Assembly (NCBI RefSeq): GCF_910592395.1
Contig: NC_088315.1
Location: 12,466,501 to 12,530,500 of the forward strand
Direction: 5' to 3'
From: Lineus longissimus
Lineage: Eukaryota > Nemertea > Pilidiophora > Heteronemertea > Lineidae
Length of the DNA stretch: 64,000 nt
Within the stretch, counting starts at the first letter, position 1. Each line of letters begins with the position of its first letter. Positions 34,069 to 44,285 of this stretch are shown here, piece after piece. The notes under the pieces are model-generated. The model saw only the letters and a list, made by a program, of their open reading frames with translations. It had not been told where the DNA came from and did no database searches. Both the position numbers and the translations under genes were made by a program.

Positions 34069-34989
34069 CAAACCAAAATTGGGACAAGTTAGTGAAAACA
34101 CAAGAAATAAGATTTGTAGTCATGGTACATTCACTCTAAAGATGTGTTTTGAGACACTCCCAAATTCACTGTGATTGTAAAATAAAGACTTGTTCATGAC
34201 TGTGGAATTAGGAATCGCGTTAAGATATGTGATGAAATTTGTTTAATTTAATTCGATTGGTGCAAATAGATACAAAAATACAGGTTTTTTAGGTTGTTCA
34301 AATTGGTTTACAGTGTCTTGTGAAATTTAGTTGTCAGTAGGTATGTTGTCTGTATGTATGTTGATGTCGTGTCTATTTGTGTGGAATCTGGGGAAAGTTG
34401 TAAAACAGTAGATAAAAAATTAGTACACTACAGTGCTTTAAGAAATATTTAGTCCCATTGTAGTATAAGAAGTGTGTTTAATTAGAAAATTGTACACTAT
34501 CTTTGGTTGATGAACAGAAGAACTGTGTAGACTTCCTGGAATCTGTTAAAAGTTATGTGATACAGAAGTAAAATAAAACCACGTGTAATGGTATAGTAAG
34601 AAGTGTAAGCGAAGTAAAACATTGCTCTCCCAACAATAGTCAAAGTAAAGTTGTATAGATTACAGTAAAGAAAGAATAAGTTTGGTAAAGATATACTACT
34701 TACGCGATTTTAACTTGTTAATAATGACTGTGTGATACTGTGATATTATATACTTATATGTTTTGTACTTGTAAATTTTATTCTCCCATATTGGAGGTTA
34801 ATAAATAAATAATTAAAAAAATAAAATAATACTGTATAAGTCTGGATGACATTGCAAGAGACAATGATACTGTGAAGTCATTTAAGTTAAGTGTTAATTT
34901 AGTTAAGTCTGGTAATTCAGAATTTGATATTATCCTTTTAAGAAGTGCCATACATGTATAAGTATTGGATTCTCCAATAGGGGGGAAAA
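34069..34989 (+). other. BEL internal 3' region without coding sequence
   Basis: AT-rich DNA that should hold the integrase core but shows no motif. It ends in a purine tract (about 34978-34989, AGGGGGGAAAA type), the likely polypurine primer for second-strand synthesis. Confidence 0.5.
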
Positions 34990-35163
34990 TGTTGCAGATT
35001 ACAATAGGGCCTATACTAATATATTTGAACCAACTGTAAAGTGTGAGGCCTGTCCTGATTGGTGCTGCCATCTGTATGGTGGAATTGTAACTAGTTTTAG
35101 AGAATAAAGTTACTCGGCAAAAGGTACCATGTTTACCTCCGCTAAGTCATACTGCAGTCCGCA
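34990..35163 (+). repeat. BEL/Pao 3' LTR
   Basis: It starts TGTTGCAGATTACAATAGGG directly after the polypurine tract and ends ...GCAGTCCGCA. It aligns with 29844-30031 with several small deletions. Confidence 0.75.
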
Positions 35164-35199
35164 GTTCTCATAAATGAGAACTTATATGGATTGTCAGTA

Positions 35200-35338
35200 G
35201 GTATTACACGTCATGTAACCTCGGACACCGAATTTCAATTTGATCTGATTCTCAACTTGGCCATCAGGAGGCCAAAACTAAAAAAACTAAAAAGTGCAGT
35301 ATCTCGCTTATTAGTGATTGTTTTCGATGATATTTTAA
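35200..35338 (+). repeat. Family A fragment, left of LINE insertion
   Basis: It carries module phrases 'cacgtcatgtaacctcggac' and 'cttggccatcaggaggcc' and stops at 'gatgatattttaa'. The same copy resumes at 39041 after a LINE. Confidence 0.75.
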
Positions 35339-35418
35339 AACTCTTGGCTCAAAACTCCAAGACCCTTCTTTTCTTGAGGAAATTGAAGAAATCGACATAA
35401 TTTGTCTAACAGAAACAC

Positions 35419-36258
35419 ATGCAGTTGAGAAAAATTCAATTTTGGATGGATGGGTATCATACTTTCCAGTCCAATAGAATTAAACACCACAAAGCAAAAA
35501 AAGGTTCGGGGGGCGTTGCTATCCTTATAAGAAATTCTCTGAAGAAGTACATTACTTTCTCCCCAAGTAAATCAAATGATATAATATGGGTAATTCTTGA
35601 CAAAAGATGTACTAATTATGATTTCAGTGTGTCAATATGTAATGTATATGTAAGTCCTCAGAATTCTACCTATTCAATCCGTAACGAGTATCAAACATGG
35701 GATATTTTGGAAGATGAAACCGAATTTCATAATCAAAGGGGCAGGGTAGTTATTTTTGGGGATATGAACACAAGAACTGGAACTCTGGATGATTTTATTC
35801 AAAATGATGATAACATTTATACCCCTGTCCCTCTCAATTATACCATCGATGACACAAGTTTCCAATCAGAGCATCAAAATTACGACAAAACAGTCTCACC
35901 AAAAAACTATGTTAACAAATTTCTTGATATCTGCTCATCTTTGGGCCTAAGGATTTTAAATGGTAGAACTCTAGGCGACTCTGGTGGTAAATTTACATGC
36001 TATAAATACAACGGTAGCAGTGTAGTTGACTATGCAGTGGTACAATCGGTCCTTTTGCCTCACGTTCAATATTTTAAGGTTCACAATTCTTTCGAGGCCA
36101 TCTCTGATCATTGTATGATGGGTTTAGAACTTTCTGGCAATATGCCCTCTGCTCCTACATGGGAGGAAAACTCTATTCCAGTTCCAGCTGGTATAAAATG
36201 GGACGACTCCTCGGAATCCTTATTCATCAATGAATTAAAGGGTACAACTTTCCAGTAA
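35419..36258 (+). pseudogene. LINE endonuclease (APE-type), partial
   Basis: After the frameshift near 35460 the frame shows GSGGVAILIRN, VIFGDMNTRTG (catalytic Asp/Asn block), SVVDYAVV and ISDHCMMGLEL (catalytic Asp-His). These are the central and C-terminal motifs of the apurinic-type endonuclease that nicks the target. The N-terminal Asn and Glu blocks lie at or beyond the truncation; LTETH survives in another frame at about 35405. The stop is TAA at 36256-36258, after which the same frame reopens. Confidence 0.8.
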
Positions 36259-36330
36259 TTTATTAGAAAAATTGACGAATCAAACCTGTATGAAGCTGAT
36301 ATACAAAATGTAAATCAATATATTCAAGAC

Positions 36331-37972
36331 TTGGAAGGTATTCTCCTTAAAGCTGCTGTTAAAGCTGGTAAAGTCGTACATGTAAATAAAAGGTCACCAA
36401 TGTCGAAGTCCAAAAAATCTCGTCCTAATACAAAGTGGTTTGACAGAGACTTGGTACTTATGGAAAGATCACTTAAGGAGTTAGGAGAAGATTTGATACA
36501 CTCTCCCTTTGACAATGGTATTCGGGCTAGGTTTTTCAGTTACAAAAAATTTATAAGAAAAATGTTAAAATTAAAGAACAAATGTACCGAAACTCCCTTG
36601 TCACTAAACTGCGAAATTTGTCTGAATCAAACCCTAAGGGATATTGGAAAGTGGTGGAGGAACTTAGAAATTCCAATCCAAAATCGTCACTTCATGGTAG
36701 TTCCTCAATCGCTATGGAGGAGTGGAAAAAACATTATGAATCTCTTTTGGATTCCCCTCCTGAACCCCCCCCCCCCCCCCAAAAACTACTAGATGATATA
36801 AAAGTTTTAGAAGATGAACCCTTTTTCTCGAATCTCGACAGTATAATTAGAGAAGAAGAAGTTCTGAAAGCCGCTAAATCGCTCAAAAGAGGCAAGGCCG
36901 TGGGTTTGGATCGCATTTCAAACGAGATGCTGAAGTCTTCAATGCCTTTCCTGGCTAAATGTTATGCGAAAATTTTTAATACTATTTTACAAAAGGGTTG
37001 CTACCCTGAACAATGGAGCAAAGGCTATATTGTTAATATTTTAAAGCTGGCGATCGGTCTGACCCTGGTAACTATAGGGGAATTACTATTAATAGTTGTC
37101 TCAGTAAACTGTTTAGTACTTTTCTCAACAACAGACTAGAACTTTATGTCGAAAAGGATACCATTTTAACCCCAACTCAACTTGGCTTTAAGAAAGGAGC
37201 AAGAACCTCCGATCATATCTTCACCATCCACACTCTTGTTGATAAATATATAAAAACGGGCAAGACCCCACTTTTTGCTTGCTTCGTTGATTTCCGCAAG
37301 GCATATGATAGTGTATGGCATCATGGACTTTTCCTCAAATTACTTAAGTACAATATTCGTGGTAATTTCTACAATGTTATCAAGAAGATGTATCAACAGA
37401 GCTCTGCATGTGTTCGCTCAAATAGTCGTCAAAGCTCCTTTTTTAACTGTACAAATGGGGTCAAACAAGGTGACACTTTGAGCCCCCTTCTTTTTAACCT
37501 TTTCATAAATGACGTTCCTACAAACCTGTCTCAAAATATCGATGCTGAGGAACATATTCCTTGCCTAAATGGCCGTTTTATCGACCATCTTTTTTATGCA
37601 GATGATTTAATTATTAAGGGCCTTCACTCAATGTTAAAGCAACTTGAACTTTTTTGTAATACTTGGAATTTAGAGATAAATATAAAGAAGACGAAAGTGA
37701 TGAAACTATGTGGAAATGGACATGTAGGTAAAGATTCTTTCTTTTTCAAGGGTGTCTTGTTGGAGAACTGCACTTCTTATAAATATTTGGGAGTCGTATT
37801 GAGTTCTTCAGGGTCTTTTACAAATGCTAAAATAAATGCTTCTTGTAAAGCGAAGAAGGCTATTTTTAGTATACGTGCTTGCCTACGTAATACTGGGATC
37901 AACCCCAAAAGTGGTTTAAATTTGTTTGACAAACTCATATCTCCCATTTGTACATATGGGGCCGAAATTTAG
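36331..37972 (+). pseudogene. LINE reverse transcriptase, two frameshifts and a stop
   Basis: The coding frame moves from 36331-36590 to 36582-37040 to 37040-37972. Motifs: LKRGKAVGLDRISNEM (36890-36940), NYRGITIN, FVDFRKAYDS (first catalytic Asp, about 37290), GVKQGDTLSPLLFNLFINDVP (about 37455-37520), YADD (about 37595) and YKYLGVVLSSSG. A run of 16 C at 36765-36780 lies inside the coding sequence and is itself a likely source of frame error. The frame ends at TAG 37970-37972, just after YGAEI, where the sister LINE has Trp. Confidence 0.8.
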
Positions 37973-38830
37973 TCGGGCGAAGATCTTCGGAAAGGCAAGT
38001 TTCATGGAGTCTGGTCCACTGAACAGAAGTGGTACGATTCTGTCATTGAACATGTAAATATCAGCTTTTGCAAATTTCTTCTCGGTGTAAATAAAAAGGC
38101 TGGTAATATTCCCACTATGAGCGAACTTGGGAGATTCCCTATTGGGATTGATATAATATGTAAAATCTATAACTACCACACACACCTGGATAATACTGAC
38201 AATCCAGTTTTAAGAGATGCTTTTACTGAATCAAAGTTGTTACACTCCAAGGGCTTTTACTCCTGGTTCTCTTTTTATAAGGATTTGTCGAAGAAAATCA
38301 ATTTTGATTTATGTAATCCAGGTATCTCATCTAAAACAATCAAGGAACATATGAAGGAGCGTTATAAATCGTTCTGGTTTGAAAAGTTCTATCAGAAGTA
38401 CATTGGTTTAAATGAGGGAAAATTTTGTACATATGTAGCTTTTAGAAATAGATTTTGCTACGAAAATTATCTCAATGATATCCAAAATAGGGAGCACAGG
38501 TCCCATTTTACCAAATTAAGACTGAGTAATCATTGTCTTTTAATCGAGAAAGGCTGCTACTCTGGTCCTATTATCCCCAGGGATGAGAGATGGTGCCCTC
38601 ACTGTTTATCATTGGGAATCAAAGAAACTGAAGATGAAACTCACTTTTCGTGTTCATGCCCTTTGCTCTCTAACCTTCGTGATAAATATTTGAACAAAAC
38701 TCGAATTGGGTTAACAAATGAACTTTCAAATAGAAATCTATTATTATATCTTTTAACTGCTGAAGACAATGTAGCTCGCCTCACCGGTAAATTCTGTTAT
38801 CTAGCATTTCAGGTGAGAAAAGCTCTATAA
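37973..38830 (+). pseudogene. LINE RT C-terminal region with zinc-binding motif
   Basis: It continues in the same frame after the TAG. The region is Lys/Phe-rich with ELGRFPIGIDI, then CPHC...DETHFSCSCP (about 38590-38660), the C-x2-C...H-x4-C motif also present in the 20-kb LINE. It stops at 38828-38830. The tail to 39040 is the 3' UTR. Confidence 0.75.
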
Positions 38831-39040
38831 TTATTAAAAATACTGCTGCAATCATTGTAATAATACCCACCAACTCTCTTGCACTCTTAAGTAATTTCTG
38901 TATTATTTGATTACTTTTATTACTTATTGCTTTCTTTTCTTCTGACTCTCTATCTACACTGCACTTCTGTTTATTGTATTTTCGTCCCATGTAATATGTA
39001 AATTTTATACGGATTCAATAAACTTTTGTCATTTGTAATT

Positions 39041-39205
39041 ATTTTAATGGTACGTACTCCAAGCAACAATACATCACATGTCATACCAACTTTGGTTTGA
39101 CCTATATACTGTACATGTAGACTGTTTCTTAACCAGGATGAATTCCTAACCACCAAATATCTAGACGGTAAGCAGAATGGCACGTGGCCGTTTCATTTAC
39201 AAGTA
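39041..39205 (+). repeat. Family A fragment, right of LINE insertion
   Basis: It resumes at the ATTTTAA duplication with 'tggtacgtactccaagcaac' and runs to the family terminus 'cggtaagcagaatggcacgt'. The matching uninterrupted passage can be read at 15480-15636 and 17826-17980. Confidence 0.75.
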
Positions 39206-39483
39206 ATAGTGCTGCATCCATGCAGAAGAGGCATTGCCCGCGCTTTTATAGTGGGGTTTAAAGGCCATATATCTAGGTTTGAAAACATGCTTGATACTCA
39301 TGAAATATGTTGAGGGTTAAAAAAACAAGATCCCAGACATTAAAAAAATTCTAATAATAAAGTCATTATTTAGTTATTTCAATTTTCAATTTTAAACTAT
39401 TTGAATTTCCCACCACACACAACTTTAGATTAGTTCCACATCCACATGTGGCCGCTAGGGATTTTTTGATGACGTAGATCAGG

Positions 39484-39837
39484 CTAGTCAGAACAAAGCA
39501 AGATGGCTTCCGCATACAGTTCAGAGAGTGAGAGCAGTGAATTTGAGGATGTTTTGGTCGATACAGAAGGAACAGCTGTTTTTAACAAGTGGCATTTAAT
39601 ATTCAGTTGGATGCAGATATCCGGCTTCATGTGATAATCCGTATCGATAAAGTGATCACTGCAAAGTTTGGCCGAAGGCCCAGGCTTCCAACACTCCAAA
39701 TGTTTGCACTTCCGAATCCACAGCTTCCTCCTCTCTCGTTCAACTGGCTTTGGAAATTCATGAAAATGGGTCCCATCCGTCATTCGATTGTTCTTTGTGC
39801 TATCCTTGACACAATTCGGAGCCACACAATACACCAT
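39484..39837 (-). CDS. THAP-domain zinc-finger protein (single exon or first exon)
   Basis: The 117-residue frame opens with a complete THAP domain: Cys4, Cys9, Cys59 and His62 form the C2CH zinc site. Pro29, Trp40 and Phe63 are the invariant core positions, and TAVPSV at 87-92 is the AVPTIF-type box. THAP domains bind DNA and occur in chromatin regulators and P-element-like transposases. It lies antisense in intron 1 of the gamma-glutamyltransferase gene. The last ~25 residues are not conserved, so the true reading may splice onward to the left. A + strand frame from ATG 39503 (about 43 aa) overlaps it. No P-element transposase was seen nearby. Confidence 0.7.
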   Translation of the reverse strand: MVYCVAPNCVKDSTKNNRMTDGTHFHEFPKPVERERRKLWIRKCKHLECWKPGPSAKLCSDHFIDTDYHMKPDICIQLNIKCHLLKTAVPSVSTKTSSNSLLSLSELYAEAILLCSD

Positions 39838-39849
39838 AGTGAATGAAAC

Positions 39850-41245
39850 ACATTACTTCCAGGTGTGCATAATTAATTAAGGCCCTCCTGCTTTTATGAT
39901 TGCATGACATGTAAAGATAGCCTGATCTACATCACAACTTTTGCTGAACCTGCCGCCTGGCTCTAACAAGCCAGTTGCTAGCCTGATTAGGTAATCAAGT
40001 TGTCAAACACATAATTGGCTATATCTTCAAAATGGATGGAGCTAATTGCATTTGGTTTTCTGTATTGTATAAAGTGTTAGGTACACTTTTGAAATCGTCT
40101 TACAGCAGAAAATGGCAAACAACCTGGAGTTATGGCCTTTAAAAAGCACCTGAAATGTGGTAAAAAATACAGGCTGTATTGATCTCCATGCAATTGTAAG
40201 GCCTGCGTGTACATGCGTTATTGAGCAATTTATCAATGTACATGCTATATGATCATACATTGTCACCTCTATCACAAGGAAAAATCTCTCATCAAAGTTT
40301 TCCTTGTTTCGGCTGATGTGTTTGCCAACAGAACTAAATTTGTTAAGGATGTTAAAAGGTGAACTTAACCATAGGTCCCTGAAAAATGCTAATTAGCGGG
40401 ATTATTCAGGGGCCTATGACTTAACCCTCTGTGAACCATTGTAGTTATGAAAAAATATTTTGTGGTGAACCAGTAGTGCGCCTGCAAAGATTGTAGATGA
40501 ACTCCGCATGTTCTGTTATGGAGTACCTTCCTTTCTTTTACGTTTGTTGGGGCGGGGGGGGGGGGGGGGTGTTTGTCAGTTGAGTGAGGGGGGGGGGGGC
40601 TATTGAGATAATATTGCCCTTACCGATGGTCCTTTAAGCTCCATTTGTTGAAAGGTAGTCACACAATTTTGACAGATTACTTCCACCATAACGACATACA
40701 CATGGGTCGTTTTGTCTCTAAACCATTTATTCTAAGGTTTTTGTAAACGTTTGCATTGCATTTAAATTCATCACCTCCATCATTTTAAGGGATGGGCCTA
40801 TTCAACCAGCTGCATCACTGGTAATCTATAGTAAATGTAAAAGAAAGACAATGTAACTCTCTGGTTTGAATGAAACACATTTGTATGCTTACTCTTGGTA
40901 GTTTAGCAACATTTTAAAATAAGATTTATCGTGCTTATTGTATCAAAAATGTGTGGAGGAATTTGACGACAATGCTGGAGTCCCAGGTATACTTTCCAGA
41001 AACAGAAACTGTCAGGGTTAGAAATCCTAATCTCTCCCTGTTTTGTTAGTTCTTGTTTGCTGCTTGAAGTCCAGAGAGCCACATCGCATTGCCCATAACA
41101 GTTCCATAGAACAAAATCAAAAACAAAAATGCCATGTCATGTTTATTTGATCCAAAGACAATGTTATGAAAGAGTTCTATCAGTGTCAAATCATTGATTC
41201 AAATGGGTAATAATTCTTTTTACATATATGTTCTGTTTATTTCAG
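39850..41245 (+). other. Gamma-glutamyltransferase intron 1, 3' part
   Basis: No gene recognised. It holds G runs at 40554-40569 and about 40588-40599 that could form quadruplexes. The last 20 bases before 41246 are the pyrimidine-rich acceptor of exon 2. Confidence 0.5.
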
Positions 41246-41371
41246 GGACATTCTTGCTAAGCAACAGGGTTCTGCTGCAGACAGTGCAATAGCGACACTG
41301 CTTTGTCTGGGCCTAGCAAATCCACACAGTATGGGAATAGGAGGCGGCTTCTTTGCAACTATATATATCAG
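41246..41371 (+). CDS. Gamma-glutamyltransferase, exon 2
   Basis: The 126-bp exon lies between TTTATTTCAG and a GTACTT donor. In frame from exon 1 it reads [20 protein letters not shown] and then [15 protein letters not shown]. This is the most conserved N-terminal block of the GGT family (GGSAVDAAIA...HSMGIGGG), which forms part of the substrate cavity. It ends in phase 2, which fits exon 3. This exon makes the family assignment secure. Confidence 0.93.
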
Positions 41372-41656
41372 GTACTTAACCTTCTAACTTTGATAAAAAC
41401 ATCGGTATAGAGCCGGTTTAAATGATATGTTTGATGGACCGATTACACATTGGTAATAAAGTTGACCATATATTTCAATTGATGACCATGTCTGGCAGAG
41501 AACAATTTTTATAACAATGATGGTATTGGTAGTTGACAGTATGGAAAGGCACTGTCAGCTGACCAATACGCTTCAGCGAGAACAATGTTGCATACAGTGC
41601 TGCAAATTGAACACTGTTCCCATCATGAAAAAAACCCATTCTGCTCTCTTGTGTTA
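41372..41656 (+). other. Intron 2, unassigned start
   Basis: No feature recognised in these 285 bases. Confidence 0.5.
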
Positions 41657-42176
41657 TTGACTCACCGTAGGGGAGTATACAATACCAGTGTCCGTCGTCC
41701 GTCGTCCGTCGTCGTCTGTATCCTGTTTCGAAAAAAAGGGTCACACTTCTTAACAGATAAGACTATGAACTTGAAACTTTGTACACAGGACCCCAAGGTC
41801 AAGCGGTCTCTGAGACTGAATTTTGGTCCGATCTAATTTTCAACTTGGCCAATAGGGGACCAAAAGTGGAAACCTAAAAAGTGTGATATCTCTCTTAAAA
41901 GTGACTTATTTTTGATAAAGTTTTATGGTAGGTTCTCCTAGCAAGGTTACATCATATGTCTTACAGGTTTTGTATTTGATCTAATTTTTAGGGTTGCAAA
42001 GGTCAAATGGCGTAAATTGGCCGTTTGAGTGTAACTATGGCATGTTTTTCGTAACCGCTAAAGCTATGAACTTGAAATTTGGTACACATGACTCCCTACG
42101 TCATATGACATTGGACCCTGAATTTTGGTCCAATCTGATTCTCCACTTGGCCACCAGGAGGCCAAAACTAAAGATT
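41657..42176 (+). repeat. Dispersed repeat family A, copy in intron 2, left part
   Basis: It starts 'ttgactcaccgtaggggagt', has a GTCCGTC array at 41690-41717, and contains two modules. It ends near 'caccaggaggccaaaactaa'. A further family A module appears at 42627-42775. Confidence 0.7.
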
Positions 42177-42626
42177 TTAAGAATCGATCTAACGGTCCTT
42201 TGGTTGGGGCTTGGCGGCATTTTTTCTGTCCTTTGCATAGGTTGAACATGTTTTATTGTGGCTTTTCCGGTCGCGATGACTCTCAACATAACGGTTATTC
42301 ATTACGAAAAAATCGACAATATATGCACGAGCATGTCACCAGCCAATCACAGCCTAACAGAGGAATGGCAGGACTGCGACATCGGCGATCTCCATGTGGC
42401 AGATACCAACTTTGCGCTATGAAATCTCCTGGTATTGTGGACCATTTTAAAGCAAATAATATGTTATGAAAGAAGCAGTGGCAAGAACAAAAAAAAGACA
42501 ACAAACCGAAACTTGATTGAAATCATACTTTATATTTATTTGACAACTAAGCAAAAGTAGCCGGCACAAGTGCACCGAATAAACAGCGTTCTCGCCGACA
42601 GCCGGCTGCTTTTGAAATCCCTGCGC
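42177..42626 (+). other. 450-bp segment between family A parts
   Basis: Unrelated sequence separating two family A parts in intron 2. It may be an insertion, but no inverted ends or target duplication were found. Confidence 0.4.
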
Positions 42627-42775
42627 AGAGGTCAAATGGCGTAAATCGGCCTTTTGAGTGTAACTTTGGCATGTTTCTTAACAACTGTAGCGATGAACTT
42701 GAAATTTGGTACACATGCCTCCCTTGGTCATATTACCTCTGGCACCGAATTTCGATTTGATCAGGTTCTGTGCAT
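42627..42775 (+). repeat. Dispersed repeat family A, copy in intron 2, right part
   Basis: It contains 'cagaggtcaaatggcgtaaa', 'gaacttgaaatttggtacac' and 'accgaatttcgatttgatc', a partial module in the same orientation as 41657-42176. Confidence 0.65.
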
Positions 42776-43648
42776 CCATTAGCCGTCCGTAAACTTTTCA
42801 TTTCCGCTCATTTTAACGAGAACGCTTTGAGTAATAACAATGTAACTTTTTATGTGGGTAGAAAAAGATAACGTGTACAGCGGGCATTACAGACTAATAA
42901 CTCTTTCACGATGTCAACTAAACCCAGTCAGCTCTGTCACCAGCTGCCCGGTGTTGTCTGAAAAACACTTCACTTTCCTAATACACCAACTCAATGTGCT
43001 CAGGGGGGCATATGCCACGGCTTGCGTTGCTCTTGTTATCTAATTATCTATCTTGTGGTGATGTTATAAAAGGTACCCTTATGGGCTCTATTTTAAAACT
43101 GGGTCTCTCACCACTTACAGCTGCTTTCGTGTACACAATTCACAATTTTCGTAAATATGAAGTATCAACAACTTTTAATGATTTTCATAATTATCTTTTA
43201 TCCCAATATGTTCTCATGTACAACACATTATTGTTTGTAACATATTATCATTACAACTATCCTTAAAATTTCCAAGCCTTCACTGCAAAATACTCATTTT
43301 CAAGAATTCTGTTTTACTCGTATTCAGGAGATCCTACATCTTTTAACCAATAAGTTGGAGTCATTCCTGAACAATTTTGATTTACTCATTTTCAGGAGGC
43401 CCTACTTTTTTCCACCAATAAGTTAGAGTCCTTCCTGAATGAGTAATTCTGTAACCAATAAATCTCACTTTCTGGGTATTTGAAAAATGGATGAAAAGAT
43501 AGATATTGGCAATGACCTCACACCGTGCTAAACATTGCAGTCAGGAAATAGTAGATAAGAATAGCATAAGTGCACTGACAGGCTGAAGTAACACCCAGGT
43601 CGGGTTGACCTTTTCACTTGTGAGCCATCAAAACATTTTCGATTTCAG

Positions 43649-43746
43649 AGAAGAAAATACCTCCTTTGCCCTCGATGCAAGAGATGTGGCGCCATTACTT
43701 GCCAATAAAACAATGTTCGTTGAGAATCCGGAGGCTTCCAGTAAAG
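43649..43746 (+). CDS. Gamma-glutamyltransferase, exon 3
   Basis: The 98-bp exon lies between CGATTTCAG and GTAAGA. In frame from exon 2 it reads REENTSFALDARDVAPLLAN, then MFVENPEASSKG. The DAR-D/E-VAP motif matches the GGT segment NAREVAPR, whose Arg (Arg107 in human GGT1) contacts the substrate alpha-carboxylate. The exon ends in phase 1. The next expected block (GLSVAVPGE in vertebrate proteins) was not found down to 64000, so the rest lies beyond the window or was lost. Confidence 0.88.
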
Positions 43747-43867
43747 GTAAGATGCAGATTATCAATTTTATTTTGAGAAAAAAATGTATCTAAGTTTTTT
43801 CCTTACAACAAACACTTCATCCAGAAATGCTTGTGATTGTTAAAAATAGCAAAACTAAAATATTTGT

Positions 43868-44285
43868 TTTTACCCCTTAGCCCAAATGGGCTAGAGGGGT
43901 ATTGTCGTCACGTGCGCCGTCTGTCTGGGCGGGCGTCTGCTACTTGAATTCTGTCGATTTCAAGGACAACGGCTTTGACAATCAATTCAATTTTTGGTAT
44001 TTACATTGGGGGTGACTAGCGGAAGGTTCCTTTCGAAAACGGGTTTGTTCCGATTATCAATATGGCCACCAGGGCGGCGTATTTGAAATTGGTTTCCATC
44101 AATTTCGAGGAGAACCGTTCGTCCGATCAAATTCATTTTTGGTCTGTACGTTGGGGGTGACTAGAGAAAGATTCCTTTTGAAAACCGACTCGTTCTGATT
44201 CTCAATATGGTCACCAGGGTGGCGTGCTTGAAATCGGTTTTCGTCAATTTCGAGGAGAACCGTTTGTCCGATTAAATTCATTTTT
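43868..44285 (+). repeat. Dispersed repeat H, left part
   Basis: It starts 'accccttagcccaaatgggc'. It contains ~130-bp modules with 'tttcgaggagaaccgttcgtc', 'ttggggtgactag' type phrases and 'aatatggtcaccagggtggc'. It is broken at 44285 by repeat I and resumes at 46961 with 'ttggtatgtac'. Confidence 0.7.

Larger units (their letters stand above)
29844..35163 (+). mobile_element. Old BEL/Pao LTR retrotransposon, degenerate
   Basis: Two LTRs (29844-30031 and 34990-35163) enclose Gag, protease-linker, RT, RNase H and the start of integrase in BEL/Pao order. LTR divergence is high, roughly a fifth of positions with indels, so the insertion is old. Stops and frame changes are frequent. A TA-flanked MITE splits Gag (30493-31269). 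The integrase catalytic core is missing after about 34068, and 34069-34989 shows no coding sequence. No matching target-site duplication was found, which suggests later rearrangement at one border. Confidence 0.8.
35339..39040 (+). mobile_element. 5'-truncated non-LTR retrotransposon (LINE) in family A repeat
   Basis: The 3.7-kb element is flanked by a 7-bp ATTTTAA duplication (35332-35338, 39041-39047) inside a family A repeat. It begins within the APE endonuclease and proceeds through RT to a C-terminal zinc-binding segment. It ends 'ttcaataaacttttgtcatt'. There is no long poly(A). Damage: a frameshift near 35460, a TAA at 36256-36258, frameshifts near 36590 and 37040, and a nonsense TAG at 37970-37972 (Trp in the sister LINE). 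It belongs to the same group as the LINE at 19902-23034. Confidence 0.85.

Noticed and set aside
35332-39047. Reading the 35-39 kb LINE as a host gene with introns
   Set aside because: Frame changes lack splice signals, and the flanks show a target-site duplication inside a repeat.
39503-39634. Small + strand frame opening with a Ser/Glu-rich N-terminus
   Set aside because: Only about 43 residues and overlaps the THAP frame, which has far stronger evidence. Kept only as a remark.
42177-42626. A defined transposon between the two family A parts in intron 2
   Set aside because: No inverted ends or duplication could be found. It may be a rearrangement.
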